From the NCBI RefSeq assembly GCF_900111375.1, contig NZ_FOHB01000003.1, positions 434,001 to 498,000 on the forward strand: a stretch of DNA of 64,000 nucleotides. The letters run 5' to 3'. Under the pieces are notes generated by a model. It saw only the letters and a list, made by a program, of their open reading frames with translations, did no database searches and was not told the origin of the DNA. Numbering within the stretch: position 1 is the stretch's first letter; each line of letters opens with the position of its first letter. This stretch comes from Pedococcus cremeus. GTDB taxonomy: Bacteria; Actinomycetota; Actinomycetes; Actinomycetales; Dermatophilaceae. This document shows, one piece after another, positions 34,405 through 44,538 of the stretch. The position numbers and the translations under genes were made by a program.

Positions 34405-36744
34405 GTGTGCCATCGCGACCCTGGCGTTCCTGTGTTGTCCCGTTCGCGCTCTGGTGGCCGGACACGGCACGGTCGGGCGGCCTCGGCGCTGACGCGTGCG
34501 GTGGCGCCGGCCGCCGCCATCGTTCCTGCGACGGCCCTGCTCACGGTGTGGGCACCCCTGCACGACACGCTCGCGGCAGCGGGTGTGCTCTGGCTGGCAT
34601 GCCTGCCGTGGCTGCGCCGGACCTCCAGGTGGACCGCACCTGCGCACGCCGGATGGGCGCTGACCGTGGCGGCCGGGGTGGCCTACGTGACGGCGATGGC
34701 CCAGTGGACGATCACCTCAGACGTCGGTGGTCTCGCGCTCGCCGGGGCCTGGGTGCTGTGGCTGCTGGAGGTGGCCGCCTTCGTCATGCTCCTGTCCTAC
34801 GGGTGGGAGGTCTTCGACGTGCTCGGCAGCGTGCGGTGGCACCGCCGCCGGGCGCCCGTGCAGACGGTGGCCGCGACGCCGGACGACGAGCTGCCGATGG
34901 TCTCCATCCACGTGCCGAGCCACAACGAACCGCCCGAGCTCCTCATCGAGACCCTGCAGCGCCTGCTCGAGCTCGACTACCCGGCGTACGAGGTGCTCGT
35001 CATCGACAACAACACCGACGACGACGCGCTCTGCGCCCCGGTCGAGGCCTTCTGCGCTGCACACCCGGAGCGGCTCCGATTCCACCGCCTGCTCGACTGG
35101 CCGGGATTCAAGTCCGGCGCCCTGAACTACGCCGAGGAGCACACCGACCCCCGGGCCGAGCTCATCGCCGTGGTGGACGCCGACTACCAGGTGGACCCGG
35201 ACTGGCTGCGCGCCACGGTCGGCGCCTTCGACGACCCCCGGGTCGCCTTCGTGCAGACCCCGCAGGACTACCGCGCGTGGTCCCACTCCCAGTACCTGCG
35301 CAGCCTCTACTACAGCTACGACTACTTCTTCGCCGTCTCACAGCCCTCGCGCGACGAGCGCGGAGCCGCGATCTTCGGCGGCACCATGGGCCTGGTGCGT
35401 CGCTCCGCCCTGCGCGACATCGGCGGCTGGGACGAGTGGTGCGTCACCGAGGACGCCGAGCTGTCGCTGCGCCTCCTGCAAGCCGGTTGGTCCGGTCACC
35501 ACCTCGACCAGTCCTACGGCCACGGCATCATGCCGCTCACCTTCGAGGCCCTCAAGCGCCAGCGGTTCCGCTGGTGCTTCGGCGGCATGCAGATCCTCAA
35601 GCGGCACTGGCGCACCCTCCTGCCGTGGAGCCGGTCGACCCAGCTGACGGCCAGCCAGCGACTGGGCTACCTGGTGGGCGGGGTGCAGTGGTTCGGCGAC
35701 CTGCTCGGCCTGCTCTTCTCGTTCGTCGTCATGGCGAGCCTCCTCGACCTCGCGGTCGGCGGGGGGCTTGCCGTTGGCCGCCTCAGCGGTCTCCTGCTGT
35801 TCGCCGCCCCCGCCCTCATCGTGGTCGGGCTCGTCCGCGCGGTCGCCGTCCTCAAGGCGGTCGGGCGCGAGGCGGGGTGGCGTGACGCCCTGGGCGCCTT
35901 CGCCATCTGGCTGTCGCTCGGCTGGGTCGTCTCGCTCGCGTGCGTTCGGGGACTGCTCGAGCCCCAGGGCGTCTTCCTTCGAACGCCGAAGACGCGCGGA
36001 GACGTGTCGTGGCTGCAGGCGATGCGGGTGCACTGGGCCGAGATGGCACTCGCCACCCTCGGGACGGTCGTGGCCCTGGCGGGACTGGTGATGCATCCCG
36101 GCTGGGTGAGTGTGGGTCTGGCCGCGCTCCTCACCCCACCCGTGCTGGGTTGGCTGGCCGCACCCGCCCACAGCGTCGCTGCCCTGAGAGTCGACCTCCC
36201 CGCCAGCCTTCGTCGCCGTCGCGACGGCGAGGGGGCTCGAGGGTGGTGGCGCTCCCGCACCGCCGTCCCGGTGGCCAGCCTCGCCGGCGCCCTCGGCGTG
36301 GTGGCGCTGCTCCTGGGCATCGTGCAGCCGGGCTCCCACGACGCACCGCGCTCGTCCGCCGCTCCCAGCCTGCCCCGGCGAGCCGAACAGCCCGCTCCCC
36401 ACGCGGGGGCGCGCGCGCACACCGTGCCGCCAACGCCCTCGGCAGGCCCGTCGCGCAACGCCGCGACGAGCACGTCGTCGGTGCCTGCCGGCCAGGTCAC
36501 CACACAGGTGCCGGCGCCCGTGCGCACCGCCGCGCCGAGCACCGCGGCACCGACGACGGCCTCACGTCCCTCGACGTCCAGCACGTCACCGACCTCAACG
36601 GCCTCCGCTGTGCCCACGGCCCCGGCTCGGGGCACGGGGTCGCCCACCGCCACCGCCCGCCCGACCAGCCCGCCGGCATCACCGACCGCGACGCCGGACC
36701 CCTCGAGGCGGCCCACCGACCGGCCCACGCCGACCCATCGCTGA
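34405..36744 (+). CDS. Membrane-bound processive GT2 glycosyltransferase (cellulose-synthase-like), N-terminus probably frameshifted
   Basis: A protein of about 780 residues. After two or three N-terminal helices comes a GT-A domain with the sequence MVSIHVPSHNEPPELLIETL, the DxD-type VVDADYQVDPDWL, the catalytic TED in CVTEDAELSLR and the QxxRW box KRQRFRWCFGG. Together these are diagnostic of processive beta-glycan synthases. Five or six helices follow, then a ~130-residue Ser/Thr/Pro tail. The first ~25 residues of this frame look off-frame. In another frame, TTG at 34373 with GGAGG upstream encodes LSLLVVLAVASCAIATLAFL, which matches the start of a paralogue 3.2 kb downstream, so the true start is probably 34373 with an indel near 34485. 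The product polysaccharide is unknown. Confidence 0.85.
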   Translation: MCHRDPGVPVLSRSRSGGRTRHGRAASALTRAVAPAAAIVPATALLTVWAPLHDTLAAAGVLWLACLPWLRRTSRWTAPAHAGWALTVAAGVAYVTAMAQWTITSDVGGLALAGAWVLWLLEVAAFVMLLSYGWEVFDVLGSVRWHRRRAPVQTVAATPDDELPMVSIHVPSHNEPPELLIETLQRLLELDYPAYEVLVIDNNTDDDALCAPVEAFCAAHPERLRFHRLLDWPGFKSGALNYAEEHTDPRAELIAVVDADYQVDPDWLRATVGAFDDPRVAFVQTPQDYRAWSHSQYLRSLYYSYDYFFAVSQPSRDERGAAIFGGTMGLVRRSALRDIGGWDEWCVTEDAELSLRLLQAGWSGHHLDQSYGHGIMPLTFEALKRQRFRWCFGGMQILKRHWRTLLPWSRSTQLTASQRLGYLVGGVQWFGDLLGLLFSFVVMASLLDLAVGGGLAVGRLSGLLLFAAPALIVVGLVRAVAVLKAVGREAGWRDALGAFAIWLSLGWVVSLACVRGLLEPQGVFLRTPKTRGDVSWLQAMRVHWAEMALATLGTVVALAGLVMHPGWVSVGLAALLTPPVLGWLAAPAHSVAALRVDLPASLRRRRDGEGARGWWRSRTAVPVASLAGALGVVALLLGIVQPGSHDAPRSSAAPSLPRRAEQPAPHAGARAHTVPPTPSAGPSRNAATSTSSVPAGQVTTQVPAPVRTAAPSTAAPTTASRPSTSSTSPTSTASAVPTAPARGTGSPTATARPTSPPASPTATPDPSRRPTDRPTPTHR

Positions 36745-36982
36745 GGGGCCGGGGACGGCGTCCGGGGCCGGTCGCGTCGGAGGGGATCGGGGGAGTGGCG
36801 CCACGAGCTTGGTGATAGCTCTGGTGCAGATGTGGCAAGTGGTGCACAATAGCCGCGTCGACCCACAGCGGTCGACATCGCACAACTGCACCAGCACACA
36901 CAGCACAACAGCTCGACAAGCAGCCGGACCAGCAGTGCCGAGGTCGTTGGGGAAGACGTCCCTCGCACACAGGAGGTCCCGG

Positions 36983-37498
36983 ATGTCTGTCGCGATGCCG
37001 CGTGTCACGACCCGCGGGGTGGTGTTCATTCACTCCACCCCCAAAGCGCTGTGCCCGCACATCACGTGGGCGCTGGAGTCCGTCCTGGACCAGCGCGTCA
37101 ACCTCGAGTGGACGCCTCAGCCTGCCGGTGCCGCGCTGGTGCGCGCGGAGATCTCGTGGACCGGCGAGGCCGGCACCGGCGCCAAGCTCGCCTCCGCCCT
37201 GCGGGGCTGGGACAACCTCCGCTACGAGGTGAGCGAGGAGCCCAGCCCCGGCTGCGACGGCTCACGGTGGTCGCACACCCCCTCGCTGGGCATCCACCAC
37301 ACGTGGACCTCTGCCTCGGGCGACGCCGTCGTCAACGAGGACCGGCTGCGTGAGGTCATGCGCCTGGCGCAGGGCTCACCCGAGGCCATGATGGAGATGC
37401 TCGACGAGCTCCTCGGCGTGGACTGGGACAACGAGCTCGAGCCCTTCCGGTATGCCGGTGACGGGGCTCCCGTGCGTTGGCTCCACAAGGTGGGGTAG
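36983..37498 (+). CDS. DUF3145 family protein
   Basis: A 171-residue cytoplasmic protein of the actinobacteria-specific DUF3145 family, beginning VTTRGVVFIHSTPKALCPHI and continuing TWALESVLDQRVNLEWTPQP. The conserved middle contains GWDNLRYEVSEEPSPG and the end GVDWDNELEPFRYAGDG. A textbook AGGAGG lies eight bases before the ATG. It is broadly conserved as a single copy in actinobacteria and its function is unknown. Here it sits between the glycosyltransferase and its truncated paralogue, on the same strand. Confidence 0.87.
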   Translation: MSVAMPRVTTRGVVFIHSTPKALCPHITWALESVLDQRVNLEWTPQPAGAALVRAEISWTGEAGTGAKLASALRGWDNLRYEVSEEPSPGCDGSRWSHTPSLGIHHTWTSASGDAVVNEDRLREVMRLAQGSPEAMMEMLDELLGVDWDNELEPFRYAGDGAPVRWLHKVG

Positions 37499-37595
37499 GA
37501 ACCTCCCAGACCCGCCCCGACGTGCTCGACTTCGTGGTACGGGGGTGCCTCGGGTAGCGTGGCCGGCCGATTTGGACCGACCCGGGAGGTTACGC

Positions 37596-38504
37596 TTGTT
37601 CGCCCTCGTCGTCCTGGCCGCCGTCGCCGCACTCGTCGGCGCGCTGGGCACCCTGTTGGCCGCCGCTCGAGCGGGCACCGGACGTCGCAGCAGCCGGCGC
37701 CGCGGAGGGGCCGCCGCCCTGCCGCGCGCCGCGGCGGCGACCGTCAGCCTGCTGGTGGCAGCGGGGCCCCTGCTGTTCGTGGTGGAGCCCAACCGGCTCG
37801 GCCTCGCGGCCCTGGCCCTGTGGTGGCTCAGCCTGCCGTGGCTCGCCGTGACGTCGCGCCTCGGTGCCTGGGCGCACGCCGCGTGGACCCACGCCGTCAG
37901 CGCCGCTGCCCTGGGGCTGGTCGACCTCGCCTGGCAGGCGACCACGCAGCAGCGGCCCCTGCTGCCGGCCACCGGTGTCTGGGCGCTGTGGCTGGTGGCT
38001 GCGGCGACCGCCGTCGCGGTGCTGGTCCACCTGCGTGACGTCGCCTCCTCGAGCGAGCGGCCGGGCCTGCTGCGGCTGCGCCCCGCCGTGGTCACCGCCA
38101 TGGCGGTCTGCGGTGTCGGCGCCGCAGCCGCCTCGCTGGCGCTGCAGCAGCCGCCCTCCCCGGCTTCGGTGGAGGCGTCCGCCACCACACCGGCTGCGGT
38201 CTCCACCCCGGGCGCCACCCCGACGGCACCCACGACCACCGCTTCGGCTGCTCCGACGAGGACCGCCCCGACGCGGGCGACCGAGGCGACGGCGGCGGCG
38301 CGGTCGCAGAAGCGGACGGCGACCGCCACCACGACGGCGAGCCGCACCCCGTCGCGCACCACCACGCCGACGACGTCACCCCCCTCCTCGACCACCACGT
38401 CGCCCACCGGCACCACGACGTCGACCACCACCGCGACGTCTCCGCTCGACATCAAGATCTGGCCCCGCAACAACCCGCACACCACCCCGCCCGGCCACCG
38501 CTGA
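37596..38504 (+). CDS. Membrane protein with Ser/Thr-rich tail, paralogous to the GT2 N- and C-termini but lacking the catalytic core
   Basis: A 302-residue protein starting at a TTG six bases after GGGAGG, reading LFALVVLAAVAALVGALGTL. It has four or five hydrophobic helices. The helix region aligns with the GT2 N-terminus (WLSLPWLAVTSRLGAWAHAA against WLACLPWLRRTSRWTAPAHA, and VWALWLVAAATAVAVL against VWVLWLLEVAAFVMLL). It then passes directly into a ~110-residue Ser/Thr/Ala/Pro tail like that of GT2. No glycosyltransferase motif is present. It looks like a duplicate that lost its catalytic middle, or a membrane partner of the synthase. Confidence 0.7.
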   Translation: MFALVVLAAVAALVGALGTLLAAARAGTGRRSSRRRGGAAALPRAAAATVSLLVAAGPLLFVVEPNRLGLAALALWWLSLPWLAVTSRLGAWAHAAWTHAVSAAALGLVDLAWQATTQQRPLLPATGVWALWLVAAATAVAVLVHLRDVASSSERPGLLRLRPAVVTAMAVCGVGAAAASLALQQPPSPASVEASATTPAAVSTPGATPTAPTTTASAAPTRTAPTRATEATAAARSQKRTATATTTASRTPSRTTTPTTSPPSSTTTSPTGTTTSTTTATSPLDIKIWPRNNPHTTPPGHR

Positions 38505-38573
38505 CCCGCGTCGGCATCGCGGCCGGTCCGGGTGCGCCGGGGCGGCACAGGGAAGGGGCCGCGGGCTACGGGC

Positions 38574-39143
38574 TCAGCGATCGGTGAGGGGCCCGACCGG
38601 GGTGGAGCCGCGCTCCAGCTTGCTCATGACCAGCACGTAGTCGTGCCGGGTCACGAGCTCCATCGGGAGGGCCATGACCACCTGGTTGACCGGCTTGATG
38701 ACGAGCATGTCGCCGAACCGGGCCACCTGCTCGATCGAGGTGTAGGGGATCTCGTAGCTGATCTCGGGGGTCGTGACCCGTAGGGCGCGCGGCCCGAACG
38801 AGCTCGTGAGCAGGGCACCGACACGGCTCTTGCGCGCCACCGCCCGGCGCACCCGGCTGGCGAGTGCCAGCTCCCACCAGAGATAGGACACGGCACCGAC
38901 GACGACGAAGGCCATGACGCCCACCAGCGCCACGTCGATGACGGCCTTTGGGGCGTGCCCGGGCAGCTGGAGGTAGAGCCACGCCAGGAGCACGGCGATC
39001 ACGACGGCGTTGACCGCCACCGGGAACCAGTTCCGGGGGTCGCGCCGGGCGAAGGCCTTGAGGGCGGCCGTCTCACGGCTGGGCAGGGACGCGTCGGCGA
39101 AGTACCGGTTGACCCCGGCCCCCTGGCTCCACGTCACACTCAC
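38574..39143 (-). CDS. Conserved membrane protein with YcxB-like cytoplasmic domain
   Basis: A 189-residue protein with two adjacent membrane helices, WFPVAVNAVVIAVLLAWLYL and VALVGVMAFVVVGAVSYLWW. An ~80-residue soluble domain ends with ISYEIPYTSIEQVARFGDML and VIKPVNQVVMALPMELV. That layout (two helices, then a beta-rich PH-like domain in which a membrane-linked residue is tested as a ligand) resembles YcxB-like proteins, though the match is by eye only. It converges with the paralogue gene to its left. Function unknown. Confidence 0.65.
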   Translation of the reverse strand: MSVTWSQGAGVNRYFADASLPSRETAALKAFARRDPRNWFPVAVNAVVIAVLLAWLYLQLPGHAPKAVIDVALVGVMAFVVVGAVSYLWWELALASRVRRAVARKSRVGALLTSSFGPRALRVTTPEISYEIPYTSIEQVARFGDMLVIKPVNQVVMALPMELVTRHDYVLVMSKLERGSTPVGPLTDR

Positions 39144-39200
39144 CTATGCCCGCCCCCTCCCGGCGCGCTCACGCTAGGCCAGCCCCCCATCGTGCTGGCA

Positions 39201-39239
39201 CAAAACACCACAGGGTCACCCAAACGGGTGACCCTGTGG
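39201..39239 (-). terminator. Rho-independent terminator of the fab operon
   Basis: A 14-bp perfect stem with an AAAC loop: CCACAGGGTCACCC pairs with GGGTGACCCTGTGG. On the minus strand it is followed by TGTTTTGTG. It lies 80 bp past the fabF stop, so it should end the fasR-fabD-fabH-acpP-fabF transcript. Confidence 0.85.
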
Positions 39240-39319
39240 ATGGGGCGTCCGCGCGATGCCGGAAACGGCAGATCCGGCCGAACACCCCGAAGCTGCCGGT
39301 CAGAGGTTCTTGAAGCCGC

Positions 39320-40564
39320 TCAGACGCTCTTGAAGGTGAGGGCGACGTTGTGGCCGCCGAACCCGAACGAGTTGTTGAGCGCTGCGATGTCACCGTCGGG
39401 CAGCGTGCGCGCCTCGCCCCGCACGACGTCGAGGTTGATCTGGGGGTCGAAGTCGTCGAGGTTGATGGTCGCCGGCGCCACCCGGTGCTGCAGCGCCAGG
39501 ACCGTCAGGACGCCCTCCAGCGCACCGGCCGCCCCCAGCAGGTGACCGGTCATCGACTTGGTGGCGCTGACCGGCATACCGTCGGCTGCGTCGCCGAAGG
39601 CGCGCCGGATGGCGTTGGACTCCGCGACGTCACCCACGGGGGTCGAGGTGGCGTGCGCGTTGATGTGCACGATGTCGGTCGCGGAGAGGTCAGCTCGCTC
39701 GACGGCCTCCAGCATCGCGCGGGACGCGCCCGCGCCCTCCGGCTCGGGGGCGGCGATGTGGTGGGAGTCGGCGGACATGCCGACGCCGGCGAGCTCGGCG
39801 TAGATCGTCGCCCCGCGCGCCTTGGCGTGCTCCTCGCTCTCGAGCACCATGACGGCGGCGCCCTCGCCGAGGACGAAACCGTCACGACCGGTGTCGTAGG
39901 GCCGGGAGGCGCGCTCCGGGTCGTCGTTGCGCTTCGACAGCGCCTGCATGGCCGCGAAGCCGGCGAACGGCAGTGGGTGCACCGCGGCCTCGGTGCCGCC
40001 CGCGACGACGATGTCGGCGCGGCCGGAGCGGATCATCTCCAGGGCGAAGCCCATCGCCTCCGCGCCGGAGGCGCAGGCCGAGACGGTGGAGTGCGCGCCC
40101 GCCCGTGCTCCGAGCTCGAGGGAGACGTTGCCCGCCGGGCTGTTGGCCATGAGCATCGGCACGGCGAGGGGGAAGACCCGGCGCGGGCCCTTCTCACGCA
40201 GGTTGTCCCACTGGTCGAGCAGGGTCCACACCCCGCCGATGCCCGTGCCGATCGCCACGGCGAGCCGCTCGGGCTCGACCTCGGGGCTGCCGGCGTGGGC
40301 CCAGGCCTCGCGGGAGGCGATCATGGCGTACTGCGCCGACGGGTCGAGCCGACGGGTCTCGACCTTGGTGAGCACCTCCGACGGCGGGGTCTTGATGGTG
40401 GCGGCGAAGGTGACCGGCAGCTCGTACTTCTCCACCCAGTCGTACGTCATGGTGCGGGCGCCGGAACGGCCCGCGAGCACCGCGTCCCACGTCTCGGCAA
40501 CCGTGCCGCCGAGGGGGGTGGTGGCGCCGAGGCCGGTGACGACGACGCGTCGTGTGGCGGTCAT
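39320..40564 (-). CDS. fabF: 3-oxoacyl-ACP synthase II (KAS II)
   Basis: A 414-residue beta-ketoacyl-ACP synthase, beginning RRVVVTGLGATTPLGGTVAE. The catalytic triad is visible: Cys in VSACASGAEAMGFAL, His in HINAHATSTPVGD and His in SMTGHLLGAAGALE; LNNSFGFGGHNVAL is the terminal glycine loop. It performs the elongating decarboxylative condensation of malonyl-ACP in FAS II. A GAAGGAG ribosome site precedes the ATG, which corrects a 10-codon longer frame. Last gene of the operon, with a strong terminator downstream. Confidence 0.97.
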   Translation of the reverse strand: MTATRRVVVTGLGATTPLGGTVAETWDAVLAGRSGARTMTYDWVEKYELPVTFAATIKTPPSEVLTKVETRRLDPSAQYAMIASREAWAHAGSPEVEPERLAVAIGTGIGGVWTLLDQWDNLREKGPRRVFPLAVPMLMANSPAGNVSLELGARAGAHSTVSACASGAEAMGFALEMIRSGRADIVVAGGTEAAVHPLPFAGFAAMQALSKRNDDPERASRPYDTGRDGFVLGEGAAVMVLESEEHAKARGATIYAELAGVGMSADSHHIAAPEPEGAGASRAMLEAVERADLSATDIVHINAHATSTPVGDVAESNAIRRAFGDAADGMPVSATKSMTGHLLGAAGALEGVLTVLALQHRVAPATINLDDFDPQINLDVVRGEARTLPDGDIAALNNSFGFGGHNVALTFKSV

Positions 40565-40669
40565 GGACGGATCTGCTCCTTCGTGAGAGGTCACCTGGGG
40601 TGCCGGTGCTCATCCGGCGGAAGGCCCGGCCCCAGCACCCGGTCGGGGTGTGGGGCCGGGCTGCGGGGC

Positions 40670-40918
40670 TCAGCCCTGGTTCTTGGCGATGAAGCTGACG
40701 GCGTCACCGACGGTGGTCAGGTTCTTGACCTCGTCGTCGGGGATGCGCACGCCGAACTTCTCCTCGGCGTTGACGACGATCGTCATCATCGACAGCGAGT
40801 CGATGTCGAGGTCCTCGGTGAACGACTTGTCGGCCTGGACCGAGTCGGTCGGGAGGCCGGTCTCCTCGTTGACGATCTCGGCGAGGCCCTCGAGGATCTC
40901 CTGCTCGCTCTGTGCCAT
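40670..40918 (-). CDS. acpP: Acyl carrier protein
   Basis: An acidic 82-residue four-helix protein. The phosphopantetheine attachment Ser is in the motif DLDIDSLSMMTIVVNAEEKF. A strong AAAGGAGAG lies ahead of the ATG, suiting its high expression. It carries the growing acyl chain between FabD, FabH and FabF, and its place between fabH and fabF is the standard actinobacterial FAS II arrangement. Confidence 0.97.
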   Translation of the reverse strand: MAQSEQEILEGLAEIVNEETGLPTDSVQADKSFTEDLDIDSLSMMTIVVNAEEKFGVRIPDDEVKNLTTVGDAVSFIAKNQG

Positions 40919-41046
40919 GGTTCTCTCCTTTGTCTACTCGATGACTCGAGTTGGTCGATCTCTGGTGGGGTCTCGATGGTCTGTGCCATCTCGGTGGTGC
41001 GGTTAGCAGTGGCCCGATACACCCGTCAGACCGGCGGGAGCTGTGG

Positions 41047-42063
41047 TCAGGGCAGGACGACGACCTGGGCGGCATACACCAGGCCAGCGCCGAAGCCGAT
41101 CTGCAGCGCGAGGCCGCCGTGCGGGGCCTCGCCCTCGCGCAGCATCCGCTCCGTGGCGAGCGGGATGGAGGCCGCGCTCGTGTTCGCCGTCTCCGCGATG
41201 TCGCGGGCGACGGGGATGTCGGCGGGCAGCTTCAGCTGCTTGATCATCGCGTCGATGATGCGCATGTTCGCCTGGTGCGGGATGAAGGCGTCGAGGTCCT
41301 CGGCGCGCACCCCCGCGGCGTCGATGGCCTTCTGCGCCACCGGGGCCATGCCCCAGACTGCCCACCGGAAGACCGACTGGCCGGCCATGGTGATCGCGGG
41401 GAAGTCGATCTGCTTCTCGCGGGTCTCGATCCAGCTCTCGCGTTGGGAGATGGTCTTCCACTGCGAGCCGTCGGAGCCCCAGACGGTGGGACCGATGGCC
41501 GGGGTGTCTGACGGTCCGACGATCGCCGCGCCCGCGCCGTCGCCGAAGATGAAGGCGCTGCCGCGGTCGTAGGGGTCGGTGAAGTCCGACAGCTTCTCGA
41601 CGCCGACCACGAGCACGTGCTGCGCACTGCCGCCGCGGACCATGTCGTTGGCCAGCGCGATGCCGTGGCAGTAGCCGGCGCACGCGGCGGAGATGTCGAA
41701 CGCCGCACCCTGGATGCCCAACCGGTCGGCGAGGATGGGCGCCGCGGCGGGCGTCTGGTACGGGTGGGTGACCGTCGCGACGATGACCGCGTCGATCTGC
41801 CCGGCCTCGAGCCCGGCCATGGCGAGCGCCTCGCGGGTCGCGTGCTCGGACATGTCGACCACTGACTCCTCAGGGGCGGCGAAGCGGCGGCTGATGATGC
41901 CGGACCGCTCGCGGATCCACTCGTCCGAGGAGTTGATCTTGTCGATGATCTCGGAGTTCGGCACCACGCGCTCGGGCCGGTAGCCGCCCACACCCAGGAT
42001 GCGGGCGTAGGCCGCGCCGGTGGACGTGCTGAGGGTCCCAGTGGCCTTGGGGGAGAGGGTCAT
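41047..42063 (-). CDS. fabH: 3-oxoacyl-ACP synthase III (KAS III)
   Basis: A 338-residue FabH. The triad is visible: Cys in AFDISAACAGYCHGIALA, His in DAFIPHQANMRIIDAMI and Asn in DIAETANTSAASIPLA. It condenses an acyl-CoA primer (often branched in actinobacteria) with malonyl-ACP and so sets the starter unit of membrane fatty acids. The first ~18 residues (MTLSPKATGTLSTSTGA) are a poorly conserved extension. It starts immediately after fabD with a two-base gap, ahead of acpP. Confidence 0.97.
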   Translation of the reverse strand: MTLSPKATGTLSTSTGAAYARILGVGGYRPERVVPNSEIIDKINSSDEWIRERSGIISRRFAAPEESVVDMSEHATREALAMAGLEAGQIDAVIVATVTHPYQTPAAAPILADRLGIQGAAFDISAACAGYCHGIALANDMVRGGSAQHVLVVGVEKLSDFTDPYDRGSAFIFGDGAGAAIVGPSDTPAIGPTVWGSDGSQWKTISQRESWIETREKQIDFPAITMAGQSVFRWAVWGMAPVAQKAIDAAGVRAEDLDAFIPHQANMRIIDAMIKQLKLPADIPVARDIAETANTSAASIPLATERMLREGEAPHGGLALQIGFGAGLVYAAQVVVLP

Positions 42064-42976
42064 GGTCAGGCTTCCTGCTCGGCGGTGGGGGAGCCGGCGG
42101 TCTGGCCACCGTGCTCGTGGAGCATGCGCTGGGCGGCCTCGAGGTCGTCGGGCGTCTTCAGTGCGAGCGTCTCGACGCCCTTGAGGCCCCGCTTGGCCAG
42201 GCCGACGAGGGTGCCCGCCGGCGGCAGCTCGATGAGGCCGGTGACGCCGAGGTCGGCCAGCGTCTCCATGCAGAGGTCCCAGCGGACCGGGTTGCTCACC
42301 TGGGTGACCAGGCGTGAGAGCACCTCGGCGCCGTCGCGCACCACGGCGCCGTCGGCGTTCGACACCACGGCGACCGTCGGGGCGCTCGTGGTGAAGCCCT
42401 CGGCCTGGCGGCCCAGCGCCTCGACCGCGGGAGCCATGTGGGTGGTGTGGAAGGCGCCGGCGACCTGCAGGGGGATGACGCGGGCGCGGGCCGGCGGGTC
42501 GGCCGTCAGGGCGGCGAGCTGCTCGAGCGTGCCGGCAGCCACCACCTGTCCGGCGCCGTTGGCGTTGGCGGCGGTGAGGCCGTGGCGTTCGAGGGTCGCG
42601 GCCACCTCGTCGGGGTCGCCGCCGAGGACCGCGCTCATGCCGGTGGGGGTGACGGCGCTGGCGGCGGCCATTCCGCGGCCGCGCTCGCGGACGAAGGCCA
42701 TGGCGTCGGCGTCCGCCAGCACGCCGGCGAAGGCGGCAGCGGTGATCTCACCGACCGAGTGGCCCGCCGTGACGCCGACCAGGGACGTGGGGTCGGTGTC
42801 GGGGAAGAGGGCGGGCACGCTGGCCAGCCCGGCGGCCACGATCAGCGGCTGGGCGACCGCGGTGTCCTTGATGGTCTCGGCGTCGGAGGTGGTGCCGTGC
42901 GCCACGAGGTCCAGGCCGGCGACCTCCGACAGTGCCTCGAGACGGGCCCGCACGGCGGGGATCTCGAGCCAGGGCG

Positions 42977-44434
<1,458 letters not shown>

Positions 44435-44453
44435 ACGGCAACTCTATTTGTAT

Positions 44454-44472
44454 GCCGCCCACAATGGGCGGC
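44454..44472. promoter_or_regulatory. Palindrome between fasR and the first phosphodiesterase gene, candidate operator
   Basis: GCCGCCCACAATGGGCGGC has perfect 8-bp arms around CAA. It lies 20 bp upstream of the fasR ATG, in the divergent region, where a repressor or FasR itself could bind. A flanking AT-rich stretch (ACAAATAGAGT on the minus strand) may contribute a promoter element. Confidence 0.45.
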
Positions 44473-44538
44473 GACCTCAGGCGCCTTTCCCGGGTGTCGC
44501 CGCGTGCGGTGCCCGCCGGTGCCCTACGGTCGGGGCCC

